From the NCBI GenBank assembly GCA_020048915.1, contig JAIFLU010000093.1:1-64000 (forward strand): a stretch of DNA of 64,000 nucleotides, in the 5' to 3' direction. The translations under genes were made by a program, and so were the position numbers. Positions within the stretch are counted from its first letter, which is position 1; each line of letters starts with the position of its first letter. Of this stretch, positions 50,380 to 59,855 are shown piece by piece. Source of the DNA: Bacteroidota bacterium. GTDB taxonomy: Bacteria > Bacteroidota > Bacteroidia > Bacteroidales > JAAUTT01. The notes below the pieces were generated by a model, which was not told where the DNA came from, did no database searches, and saw only the letters and a list, made by a program, of their open reading frames with translations.

Positions 50380-51654
50380 ATGAAAATTTTAAAACTCTCT
50401 GGTATTCCTCCATTCCTCCTAATTTGTCTCCTTCTCTTATCAGCAGCGGATCCCTCCATTCTTAAAAATGAAATTGTACTTTCGCCTGGAAGTGGTTTGA
50501 TGACTGAGGCAATAGGTTCTGCAATAGACCAATGTGCTGCAAAAGGGGGAGGAACCGTAAGGTTTTCAAAGGGCGTCTTTCACTCCGGAACAATCGTGTT
50601 AAAACCGAATGTGACGCTACTTCTCGATAGCGGAGTCATCCTTCGGGGAAGTGATCAATATTCCGATTACCGGAACGATGCTTTTATCTATGGCAAGGAT
50701 TTGACAAACATTGCCATCATTGGGAAAGGAACCATTGATGGAGTTGACTGTGTAAACCCAAAAGGCGAAGAAGGTTTCCGGGGTCCGCATTGCATACGGC
50801 TTGTAAACTGCGACGGCATAGTTCTGAAGGAAATAACCATTGTAAGGTCGGCAAACTGGGCAATCAACTGCAGGTATTGTAAAAACGGAACGGTGGAGAA
50901 TGTAAACATTCGCGGCGGGCACGATGGATTGCATACCCGTTTTTGTGAGAACTTTACCGTTAGTGGCTGCGACTTCCGTACCGGCGATGATGCTTTTGCC
51001 GGGAACGACAACCAAAATTTCACTATCAGCAACTGTAAAATTAACACGTCTTGTAACGGGTTTCGGATGGGATGTCTTAATATTAGTGTAAAACAATGTC
51101 GGTTCTGGGGGCCGGGCGAATCGGTACATAAAATTCAGAAGCGGAATAACATGCTTGCTGCTTTTGTGCACTTTTCGCCAAAAGACGAAAATCCAAAGTC
51201 GATTAGCGGGAACTGGATTATAGAGGATTGTACCATTGACAATGTGGATAATTTCTACAACTATAATTATGAAAGCGGACTCTGGCAAACCGGCAAACCG
51301 GCCACTTCCTTGAAATTCAAAAATATAAAAGCTACGAACCTGCTCAATGCGTTTGCAATAGTGGGCGATGCACAACGACAACTGGAACTTTCCGTCACCA
51401 ATTCCTCGTTTTCGTTTCGCGAAGGTGCTTCCAACCCGGAAACATTTGAAGGTGCCCGGTTTGCTTCGGACGCTTTCTTCAATGCTACCAATTTCGGAAT
51501 GATAGTGCTTAAAAATGTTACCCTTCAAAAAAGCGGCAATATGCCGCTGATCGTTTTAAACGCGGGTAATGAGTTAAAAATAGATGGTTTGTTTCCCGAC
51601 AACGCTCTGTCTACCGGTCAATTTACAAACATAAAACAAGTTATAAAACAATAA
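50380..51654 (+). CDS. Right-handed beta-helix glycosidase (GH28-like/pectate-lyase-like superfamily)
   Basis: TVRFSKGVFHSGTIVLKPNVTLLLDSGVILRGS; GKGTIDG; FRTGDDAFAGNDNQNFTISNC repeated beta-helix rungs. Confidence 0.75.
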   Translation: MKILKLSGIPPFLLICLLLLSAADPSILKNEIVLSPGSGLMTEAIGSAIDQCAAKGGGTVRFSKGVFHSGTIVLKPNVTLLLDSGVILRGSDQYSDYRNDAFIYGKDLTNIAIIGKGTIDGVDCVNPKGEEGFRGPHCIRLVNCDGIVLKEITIVRSANWAINCRYCKNGTVENVNIRGGHDGLHTRFCENFTVSGCDFRTGDDAFAGNDNQNFTISNCKINTSCNGFRMGCLNISVKQCRFWGPGESVHKIQKRNNMLAAFVHFSPKDENPKSISGNWIIEDCTIDNVDNFYNYNYESGLWQTGKPATSLKFKNIKATNLLNAFAIVGDAQRQLELSVTNSSFSFREGASNPETFEGARFASDAFFNATNFGMIVLKNVTLQKSGNMPLIVLNAGNELKIDGLFPDNALSTGQFTNIKQVIKQ

Positions 51655-51663
51655 CCCCTATCT

Positions 51664-52827
51664 ATGAAAAATTCAATTCTAATAGCAATGCTATTGCTGT
51701 TTCCCTTTTTAGGAATATTGGCACAAAAAACAGAAGAACTGGCATTAACTCCCCCAATGGGTTGGAACAGCTGGAACAAATTCGGTTGCGACATCAACGA
51801 AAAGTTGATAAGAGAAGCGGCAGATGCCCTGGTTAGTTCGGGCATGAATAAAGCTGGTTATGAATACATTGTAATTGACGATTGCTGGCAAATCGACCGC
51901 AAACCCGATGGGACGATTGTTGTGGATCAAACCCGCTTTCCATCCGGTATAAAGAGTTTGGCAGATTATATTCACTCCAAAGGCCTGAAGTTTGGAATCT
52001 ATTCCTGTGCAGGAAGAAAAACCTGTCAACAACGCCCTGGTAGCAATGGCTATGAAGTAATAGATGCAAACACCTATGCCAGCTGGGGAGTGGATTACCT
52101 CAAATATGACTGGTGTAATTCCGAAGGTATCAATCCTGTAAAAGCTTACACCGACATGAGCAGAGCCCTTGCCAACAGCGGCAGGCCAATTGTTTTCAGT
52201 ATGTGCGAGTGGGGAAGCAGCCGTCCGTGGTCGTGGGCACAGAATGTGGGACATCTATGGCGAACAACCGGCGATATACAGGATTGCTGGGATTGCAAAC
52301 GCGATTGGGGCGGCATGGGTTGGACAACCATCCTCGACTTGCAGGTTGGTCTCGAAAAATTTGCCGGCCCGGGTCATTGGAACGATCCTGATATGCTCGA
52401 AGTGGGCAACGGTCACATGAAATACAACGAATACATTGCCCATTTCAGCTTCTGGTGCTTGTTGGCAGCTCCGCTCATGGCCGGAAACGATTTAGGCAAC
52501 ATGAACGATTCCATTAAAAACATTTTACTTAACAGGGATGCCATTGCCATCAACCAGGATAAAGCTGGCATTCAGGGCAAAAAGGTTTACGACGAAAGCG
52601 ATTTCGAAATATGGACAAAACCGCTTCAAAACGGCGATACCGCTATCATATTTTTCAACCGTAACGAACGAAAGTTTGATTTTCCTGCTCTTTGGGAAGC
52701 TGCCGGTATAATAGGAAACCTTAAGGTTTACGATGTGTGGCAACATAAAAACATTGGCACAACTCAGCAACTTAAGAGCTTTTCAATTGACGGACATTCA
52801 GTATTATTCTTCAGGTTATCAAAATAA
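51664..52827 (+). CDS. GH27-family alpha-galactosidase (melibiase)
   Basis: LALTPPMGWNSWNKFGCDINE; IVIDDCWQ; FGIYSCAGRKTCQQRPGSNGYE; VDYLKYDWCNSEG; GHWNDPDMLEVGNG. Confidence 0.96.
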   Translation: MKNSILIAMLLLFPFLGILAQKTEELALTPPMGWNSWNKFGCDINEKLIREAADALVSSGMNKAGYEYIVIDDCWQIDRKPDGTIVVDQTRFPSGIKSLADYIHSKGLKFGIYSCAGRKTCQQRPGSNGYEVIDANTYASWGVDYLKYDWCNSEGINPVKAYTDMSRALANSGRPIVFSMCEWGSSRPWSWAQNVGHLWRTTGDIQDCWDCKRDWGGMGWTTILDLQVGLEKFAGPGHWNDPDMLEVGNGHMKYNEYIAHFSFWCLLAAPLMAGNDLGNMNDSIKNILLNRDAIAINQDKAGIQGKKVYDESDFEIWTKPLQNGDTAIIFFNRNERKFDFPALWEAAGIIGNLKVYDVWQHKNIGTTQQLKSFSIDGHSVLFFRLSK

Positions 52828-52833
52828 GCCTTT

Positions 52834-55086
52834 ATGAGAAAAAATGAAATTATAAGATATGCCATTCTGAGTGTAATGGTTTTGGCAAGTTGCTCAAAAA
52901 CTGCTGAAAAGGCAGATTATTCCCAATTTGTAAATCCTATGATCGGCACAGCCGGTCACGGGCACACCACCCCCGCAGCTTCAGTACCTTTCGGCCTTGT
53001 AAAAGTTGGCCCCGATACTTATAACGAAGGCTGGGACTGGTGCTCAGGGTATCATTACTCCGACAGCAGCATCATGGGTTTTAGCCACACACACCTGAGT
53101 GGCACCGGACGCGGCGAGCTGCTTGATGTGTTATTTATGCCAACCACGGGAGCCGTGCAGTTCGAGCCGGGATCGCGCGATAACCCTGATGAAGGTTACC
53201 GTTCCCGTTTCTCGCATAAAAATGAAGTGACAAAGGCAGGATATTACTCAGTTATCCTCGACGATTACAAAATAAAAGCCGAAATGACAGCTACTACAAG
53301 GGCTGCTTTTCACCGGTACACTTTTCCCGCAAACGAAAAAGGCAACCTTTTGATCGACCTGGCACATAGTTTTAAAACCGATTCAATTTTGAACGGGTTT
53401 GTTAAAATTGTGAATGATACGCTTATCGTAGGATCGCACCGCTCCAAAGGCTGGGGCGAAGGCAACGAAAAATACTGGACAAACCACCAGGTGTTCTTTG
53501 CTGCCAGGCTCTCAAAGCCACTGAAAACTGCAACGCTGTTTGCCAACGGCAAAACATACAGCAATATCAGGGAAACTGCCGGGAAATCAGTCAAAATAAA
53601 TCTTGAATTCGACAATGTCAGCGAACTTCTGGTTAAAGTGGGAATTTCGGGATCCGATGTGGATGGTGCCATCAAAAATGTAGATGCGGAAATTGCAGGC
53701 TGGAACTTCGATAAGGTTGTTGCATCTGCTGATACAGCCTGGGAAAAAGTCCTTTCGACCATCCAGGTAGACGACGCCCATACCGAACGGAAGGAGACTT
53801 TTTATACAGCGCTTTACCACTCGTGTTTTGCGCCCTACACATACAGCGATGTGGATGGCCGGTATATGGGTTTCGACGGAAAAATTCACCAGGCAAACGG
53901 TTTCACAAACTATACCGGGCTCTCGCTCTGGGATACGTTCAGGGCTGCAAATCCATTGTACACAATAGTCGCGCCCGAAGTTGCCAACGATATTATCCGT
54001 TCCATGCTTGCCCAATATGATGAGTACGGATTGCTGCCTATCTGGCCATTGTGCAACAGCGAAACCAATTGCATGATAGGTTATCATTCCATCCCTGTGA
54101 TTGTGGATGCTTACATGAAAGGTATTCGCGGTTTTGATGTTGAAAAAGCATTCGAAGCCATGAAGAAAAGCGCCATGCAGAATGATTTCGACATTCAGCA
54201 TCTTCAAAAATACAACTACATACCCCGCGACTTGGCTCCAACCATTTCGGTTGCACGCACGCTTGAGTATGCTTTCGACGACTGGTGTATTGCCCAAATG
54301 GCAGAGGAACTGGGAAAAACAGAAGACTATGAGTATTTCTCAAAGCGGGCAGAGGCTTTCAAAAATCTATTCGATACCTCTATCGGTTTTATGCGCGGCA
54401 AAGATTCGAAAGGATTATTCCGCGCAGATTTTGATCCCTGGAACGCTGTAAATGCCACCAGCGATTTTATCGAAGGGAACTCTTGGCAATATACATGGTT
54501 TGTACCGCACGATATCAAAAGTCTGGTAAATGGAATGAGCGGAAAATCGAGGTTTACCGAAAGGCTGGATTCGCTTTTTACTGTTAGTTCGAAACTCGAC
54601 GAGAACACCCCGTCTGATGTAAGCGGATTGATTGGTCAATACGCCCATGGAAACGAGCCCAGCCACCATGTGGCCTACCTGTTCAACTATGGCGACCAGC
54701 CATGGAAAACACAGGAGCGGGTACATCAGATACTCACAACCCTTTACTCCAATAAACCCGATGGCTTATGCGGGAACGAAGACATGGGCCAGATGTCGGC
54801 ATGGTATGTATTCAGCTCAATGGGCTTTTATCCGGTTAACCCCGCCGATGGGAAATATGTTTTTGGAACGCCTTTATTCAAGGAGGTTTCTATTCAATTA
54901 CCTGCCAGGAAAACTTTCAAAGTAACTGCCGCAAACCTTTCGGATAAAAACATCTACATCGAAAAAGTCCTGCTGAACGGCAAAGAACTCAGGAACGGAT
55001 ATATCACCCATAAACAAATAATGGAGGGAGGTACCCTGGAATTCTCCATGTCGGGGAATAAGGGAGCTGTTTTTACAATGGAATAA
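52834..55086 (+). CDS. GH92-family glycosidase (alpha-mannosidase family), second copy
   Basis: VNPMIGTAGHGHTTPAASVPFGLVKVGPDT; GYHYSDSSIMGFSHTHLSGTG; CGNEDMGQMSAWYVFSSMGFYPVNP. Confidence 0.96.
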   Translation: MRKNEIIRYAILSVMVLASCSKTAEKADYSQFVNPMIGTAGHGHTTPAASVPFGLVKVGPDTYNEGWDWCSGYHYSDSSIMGFSHTHLSGTGRGELLDVLFMPTTGAVQFEPGSRDNPDEGYRSRFSHKNEVTKAGYYSVILDDYKIKAEMTATTRAAFHRYTFPANEKGNLLIDLAHSFKTDSILNGFVKIVNDTLIVGSHRSKGWGEGNEKYWTNHQVFFAARLSKPLKTATLFANGKTYSNIRETAGKSVKINLEFDNVSELLVKVGISGSDVDGAIKNVDAEIAGWNFDKVVASADTAWEKVLSTIQVDDAHTERKETFYTALYHSCFAPYTYSDVDGRYMGFDGKIHQANGFTNYTGLSLWDTFRAANPLYTIVAPEVANDIIRSMLAQYDEYGLLPIWPLCNSETNCMIGYHSIPVIVDAYMKGIRGFDVEKAFEAMKKSAMQNDFDIQHLQKYNYIPRDLAPTISVARTLEYAFDDWCIAQMAEELGKTEDYEYFSKRAEAFKNLFDTSIGFMRGKDSKGLFRADFDPWNAVNATSDFIEGNSWQYTWFVPHDIKSLVNGMSGKSRFTERLDSLFTVSSKLDENTPSDVSGLIGQYAHGNEPSHHVAYLFNYGDQPWKTQERVHQILTTLYSNKPDGLCGNEDMGQMSAWYVFSSMGFYPVNPADGKYVFGTPLFKEVSIQLPARKTFKVTAANLSDKNIYIEKVLLNGKELRNGYITHKQIMEGGTLEFSMSGNKGAVFTME

Positions 55087-55098
55087 GTCTTTGAAATA

Positions 55099-55336
55099 AT
55101 GAAACTTAGGCGTTTTGTGATATTATTTTTGATTTTACCTCTGAATCACTTATGCCTCAGGGCTCAGAATCCTTCATTTCTTTAACTCTGTGAAGGATTT
55201 TGAAACCCTTGCCAAAGAAACCCGACAATAATGCCTCTTTCAAAAAGTATGTGGATGTGACGGCTAAAGCAGATGGCACTGTCTATGCATTGCTTCGATT
55301 GTCAAAAGGGAAGATAATTCGGTTCTATATTATTTA
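55099..55336 (+). pseudogene. Decayed secreted protein gene remnant
   Basis: MKLRRFVILFLILPLNHLCLRAQNPSFL* (55099-55185) is a signal peptide that stops at once. A second frame downstream reads PLPKKPDNNASFKKYVDVTAKADGTVYALLRLSKGK. Confidence 0.55.
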
Positions 55337-55532
55337 CTAGAAGAGCAGATAGAAGTCGCTTAAACCAAACTGGTAAGCTATAAACCCCGGTACAATAAAT
55401 TAATCTCTGACTTTATGGAGTGAACTTAACTTTAAATACAAAGTAAATCAAACTGGTTATGGTGCAATTACTTGAACAATACAGGCTCTTATGTTGTTAG
55501 ATGTTCAGGTGAAAATGTAAAAATTCTTTTAA

Positions 55533-56735
55533 ATGAAAAAGAAAGCCAATACAGGGTTGGGTTTATTACTTTTTTTTACAGTTATATTAACCTCCTGCGA
55601 AAAATTGACACCACAATTACCCAAAGATGATGAACTACTGGATGGCCCGGTTGAAGGTCTTAACGAGGCCCAAACCCGTCAGCATTTGTTGGGCGATATT
55701 GCTTTTAACGATCAGTTTTTTACGACAGAAACTGGACTAGGCCCTGTGTTTGTTGCCAATAGTTGTGTGAGTTGTCATGCGGGCGATGGGAAAGGGCATC
55801 CATTTACTACCCTTACCCGTTTCGGTCAGAAGGATAGTACTGGAAATAAATTCTTGGGACAAGGTGGTCCGCAATTGCAGAATAGGGCCTTACCCGGCAT
55901 TATGCCGGAACAAATTCCTTCCGGAGCATCGTTTGCTAAATTTACACCTCCTCTAAATACAGGTTTGGGCTATCTGGAGCTGGTTTCCGATGCCGATATC
56001 CTCGCAATGGCTGATCCAAACGATGCTGATGGCGATGGTATTTCGGGCGTGCCCAATTGGAATGCAATCCCTTTTTATGTGTATCCATCCCCTGGTGCAA
56101 TTGTGCAAAACGGAAAATATATTTGTCGTTTCGGTAAAAAAGCAAGTGTGTACGATTTATTACAACAAACTGTAAATGCATATAATCAGGACATTGGCAT
56201 TACTTCGGATTTTGAACCGGTAGATGCTTATTCTCAAAAAATTATTGACCCTGAAATTTCTATGCAAACAGTTCACGACGTGGTGTTCTATTTGCAAACG
56301 CTAAAAGCGCCTATCCAGAGGAATCAGGACGATGAGGAAGTTATTTATGGGAAGCAGGTTTTTACTGCTATAAACTGTGCCGTATGCCACACTCCCACGT
56401 TAAGAACCAGTTCTTCAGCAATTAGTGTGCTATCCAATAAGGAGTTTCACCCGTATACCGATTTATTGTTGCACGACATGGGAAATGCTTTGGACGATGG
56501 CTATACCGAAGGCAGTGCAAAAACTTACGAATGGCGGACACCGCCGCTTTGGGGTTTAGGACTTTCTCCCAATTCGCAGGGGGGAAGGTATTATTTACTT
56601 CACGATGGCCGGGCCAAGAGTATTGAGGAGGCCATACAAATGCACGGAGGGGAAGGCGAACAGTCAAAAGTTAAATTCAACCAACTTTCGGATAACGATA
56701 GGAAAGCATTGTTAAAGTTTTTAGAATCCCTTTGA
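55533..56735 (+). CDS. Di-heme oxidoreductase family c-type cytochrome (DHOR/thiol oxidoreductase-like), lipoprotein
   Basis: Lipobox ILTSCEKL; CVSCHAGDGKG and CAVCHTPTLRT heme sites; DADGDGISGVPN. Confidence 0.88.
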   Translation: MKKKANTGLGLLLFFTVILTSCEKLTPQLPKDDELLDGPVEGLNEAQTRQHLLGDIAFNDQFFTTETGLGPVFVANSCVSCHAGDGKGHPFTTLTRFGQKDSTGNKFLGQGGPQLQNRALPGIMPEQIPSGASFAKFTPPLNTGLGYLELVSDADILAMADPNDADGDGISGVPNWNAIPFYVYPSPGAIVQNGKYICRFGKKASVYDLLQQTVNAYNQDIGITSDFEPVDAYSQKIIDPEISMQTVHDVVFYLQTLKAPIQRNQDDEEVIYGKQVFTAINCAVCHTPTLRTSSSAISVLSNKEFHPYTDLLLHDMGNALDDGYTEGSAKTYEWRTPPLWGLGLSPNSQGGRYYLLHDGRAKSIEEAIQMHGGEGEQSKVKFNQLSDNDRKALLKFLESL

Positions 56736-56739
56736 GTGT

Positions 56740-57180
56740 ATGAATAGAAAAGAGTTTGTTAAAAATCTGAGTTTCTCTTGTGTTGGAGGAACTGCAGTTA
56801 GCGCTTTGCTTCAAAGTTGTGCAACCACAAGTTACTTTGCTCAGAATGTTTTGTCGAACAATACACTGTCTGTTCGGAAAGCGGAATTTATGAAAGTTGA
56901 AAATGATAAGACAATACGACGAAAATATGTACTGGTAAAAACAGATGCCTACAATTTCCCGATCTGTATTTTTAAAATAGGCGAGGATAGTTATTCTGCA
57001 TTGTTGTTGGAATGTACCCATAAGGGCTGTGAACTTAAGCCTCATGGCGATTATTTAAGTTGTCCCTGTCATGGCAGTGAGTTTTCAAACTTAGGAATTG
57101 TACAAAACCCCCCTGCCGAAGAAAACCTGAAAACCTTTCAAACAAGAACAGACAATGAAAACATCTATATTTCTCTTTAG
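56740..57180 (+). CDS. Rieske [2Fe-2S] protein, membrane-anchored
   Basis: CTHKGCELKPHGDYLSCPCHGSEFSNLG (CxH...CxxH-type); N-terminal signal/lipobox region SALLQSC. Confidence 0.9.
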   Translation: MNRKEFVKNLSFSCVGGTAVSALLQSCATTSYFAQNVLSNNTLSVRKAEFMKVENDKTIRRKYVLVKTDAYNFPICIFKIGEDSYSALLLECTHKGCELKPHGDYLSCPCHGSEFSNLGIVQNPPAEENLKTFQTRTDNENIYISL

Positions 57181-58402
57181 AATTATTTCAGTAGCAATTT
57201 TATTTATCTCTATTACTATTGAGATCCTTGCCCAGAAAGACAGTTCCTTTATAAAAAGGATTCCTGCCGATACTTTGGGCAACAAATTGAATATGGATGC
57301 TGTTTATAACCGACCCTTTTTGCAGGCAGGCAAATCCCCTATTGCAATTGGCGGTTACCTGGAAACAAATACACAGTATTCTTCTACCGATGGCATTTCG
57401 GATGGGTTCTCTTTCCAGTTCCGAAGGACAAATCTCTTCTTTTCATCTACCATTGCTAAAAAAATAAGGTTTTTTTCGGAATTGGAATTTGAAGATGGAA
57501 CAAAAGAAATAAATCTGGAGGCGGCATTTGTCGACTTTGAATTTCACCCGTTACTTAATTTGCGTAGCGGAATTATTGTTAATCCTATCGGGGCATTCAA
57601 TCAAAACCACGATGGTCCGCGTTGGGATTTTATCGATAGGCCAATTTCGGCGACATCAATTCTTCCTGCAACATTATCGAACGTTGGGTTGGGATTGCTG
57701 GGAAAATATTTTATCCATAACTGGTCGCTTGGTTACGAAGCATATTTGACCAATGGCTTCGACGATAACATTATCGACAATGAAGAAAACCGGACATCCC
57801 TGGCAGCAGGAAAATTGAGCCCGGAGAAATTTGAGGAGAGTAATAGCGGACTTCCTATGTTTACAGGCAAATTGGCCATTCGGAATCGAAAAATTGGAGA
57901 AGTTGGGCTTTCGTATATGACAGGGATATACAATCAGTGGAAAGTGGATGGTCTGGTTCTGGACAGCAAAAGAAGGATAAATGTTATTGCTTTGGATTTC
58001 AATTCCTCCTACCTTAGAAATAAGTTAAATATTACTGGCGAGGTAACAAAGGTGTATGTTGATGTTCCAGTTACCTATAGTCAGACTTTTGGCTCAGAGC
58101 AGCTCGGAGCTTTTGTTGACGTTGCCGGAACTATATTTCAGAAGCAAATGCTTGGATGGGAAAGGGCAAAAATTAATCTGGCAGTACGATTTGAATATGC
58201 CGATTACAATCAGGGAAAATTTAGAGAAACAAATAGTAATATTGCAGACGATATCTGGGCAATTGTTCCGGGTATAGCATTCCGGCCGGTTGGAACAACG
58301 GTGTTAAGGTTCAACTATCGTTTTCAGAAGCAAAAAGACTTATTAGGAAATCCCCCTTCAAAAACCGGCATAATTCAGTTTGGTGTTTCATCTTATTTTT
58401 AA
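57155..58402 (+). CDS. Outer-membrane beta-barrel porin-like protein
   Basis: Signal peptide; repeated amphipathic strands; GGYLETNTQYSSTDGISDGFSFQFRRTNLFF...ELEFEDG; C-terminal GIIQFGVSSYF. Confidence 0.75.
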   Translation: MKTSIFLFRIISVAILFISITIEILAQKDSSFIKRIPADTLGNKLNMDAVYNRPFLQAGKSPIAIGGYLETNTQYSSTDGISDGFSFQFRRTNLFFSSTIAKKIRFFSELEFEDGTKEINLEAAFVDFEFHPLLNLRSGIIVNPIGAFNQNHDGPRWDFIDRPISATSILPATLSNVGLGLLGKYFIHNWSLGYEAYLTNGFDDNIIDNEENRTSLAAGKLSPEKFEESNSGLPMFTGKLAIRNRKIGEVGLSYMTGIYNQWKVDGLVLDSKRRINVIALDFNSSYLRNKLNITGEVTKVYVDVPVTYSQTFGSEQLGAFVDVAGTIFQKQMLGWERAKINLAVRFEYADYNQGKFRETNSNIADDIWAIVPGIAFRPVGTTVLRFNYRFQKQKDLLGNPPSKTGIIQFGVSSYF

Positions 58403-58448
58403 TCACCGGAATGTCATATAAACATTGAAGAACGCAGCCTTTATATGA

Positions 58449-59681
58449 TTAACATTTCACCGTTTCAGCCTTTGCCCATATTGAATTATCGAAAGAAATT
58501 CCCAATCCTGGTTGATCGGGTACAGCAATTTTACCGTCTTTGATTTCGTAATGTGGTGTGTACCAGTTTTTATGGTTTGGGTAACTGATATGCCATTCCT
58601 GGTATCCTCCGGTATTTTGAACCACAGCCATTAAATGGAGCATAGGGGCGGCAAGAGGGTTGGTTTTGGGACTGTGTGGCGAAAATTTAATTCCTTCATT
58701 TGCGGCCATTTTGGCTACTTTTAGACACCGGATAAAACCTCCGTTGTAGTATAAGTCGGGCTGCAGAACATCCAGCGCTCGGTTGGCAGCAAGCCATCCG
58801 AACCGGTAAAGGCTGGTATCCTGCTCACCTCCGGCAATCTTCAAAGTTTTTAAAGCTTGTTTAATTAACCTGGTATTCTCATATTCGTCAAAAGGAACAG
58901 GTTCCTCAAATATAGCAACCTTTTGTTCTTCGAGATATTGAGCCATACGCAGCCCATTTGCTGTGTCGTACGAACCATTGGCATCCACATAAAAGGTGAT
59001 GGACTCGCCCAAAGTATTGCGCATCAGCGGAACAATCGTATCGCTGCGGCCAGGCATGGCATCAGCATTTTTGCTCATCCGGCCCCCAACTTTAAACTTA
59101 ACAGCTTTAGCCCCTGTTTCGGCAAGGCGTTTGGCAAAGTTGGCTGTTTCCTGCTGTGGTGTTGTTTCGCGGGTAGTACTCGAAATGTAAACTTCAATAT
59201 TATCACATACCGACTTTCCTAAAAAATAATGTACTGGTTTTTGAATTACTTTACCCAAAAGGTCGAAAATAGAGATTTCCAGGTGGCCTACACAATTCCA
59301 GAAGGGTAATCCTGTGTATTTATAATTTGAATTTACAACATATACATATTCGAGCAGACTTTCAATATCCCGGGCATCCTTACCAAGAAAGTGCGGTATC
59401 ACAGCTTTCTGAAGCAATGAGACAAGCTCCGGCATCCTTTGATTGCAAAGGGTACAACCTGTTAAACCTTCGTCGGAAGTGACCCTGAGGATATATTCAT
59501 TGTCGAAATACAGGAGTTCAATGGATTTTATAATTACAGGCTCTGGTACAAGGGAATGCAGTTTCAACAGCGAGGAGTCCTGATTGCTCAGCGAAACCCT
59601 GCTGCCAGCATACACCGATGGAATAAGGGCCATACCGCCCGCAGCAGCCAATGAATGCAAAAAATTTCTTCGGTTAGTCAT
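58449..59681 (-). CDS. Enolase-superfamily mandelate racemase/muconate lactonizing-like enzyme, exported-type N-terminus
   Basis: TNRRNFLHSLAAAGGMALIP; KAVKFKVGG; FYVDANGSYD; IFEEPVPFDEYE; IAGGEQD; KFSPHSPKT. Confidence 0.88.
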   Translation of the reverse strand: MTNRRNFLHSLAAAGGMALIPSVYAGSRVSLSNQDSSLLKLHSLVPEPVIIKSIELLYFDNEYILRVTSDEGLTGCTLCNQRMPELVSLLQKAVIPHFLGKDARDIESLLEYVYVVNSNYKYTGLPFWNCVGHLEISIFDLLGKVIQKPVHYFLGKSVCDNIEVYISSTTRETTPQQETANFAKRLAETGAKAVKFKVGGRMSKNADAMPGRSDTIVPLMRNTLGESITFYVDANGSYDTANGLRMAQYLEEQKVAIFEEPVPFDEYENTRLIKQALKTLKIAGGEQDTSLYRFGWLAANRALDVLQPDLYYNGGFIRCLKVAKMAANEGIKFSPHSPKTNPLAAPMLHLMAVVQNTGGYQEWHISYPNHKNWYTPHYEIKDGKIAVPDQPGLGISFDNSIWAKAETVKC

Positions 59682-59855
59682 AGCGTTTTGTTAATTGTAA
59701 ATTCCAAACTCTTTTTTCAAGCTTGCAATTTCAGGTTGTTCATCTAAATAGCTTTTCTTCCTGAAAACAGGCGGGATACTATATAAGATCATGCATGGTT
59801 TACAGAGTTGTAAAATAAACCGAATGTAGAGAAATAAATGTTTTGATTAAAGCAT

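Noticed and set aside
50617-51528. 303-aa antisense ORF
   Set aside because: Fully opposite the well-supported beta-helix glycosidase; no recognisable domain; typical shadow ORF.
51745-52254. 169-aa antisense ORF in the GH27 gene
   Set aside because: Shadow frame of the strongly conserved alpha-galactosidase.
53587-54297. 236-aa antisense ORF plus several overlapping antisense ORFs in the second GH92 gene
   Set aside because: Mirror frames of a conserved GH92 coding sequence without own motifs.
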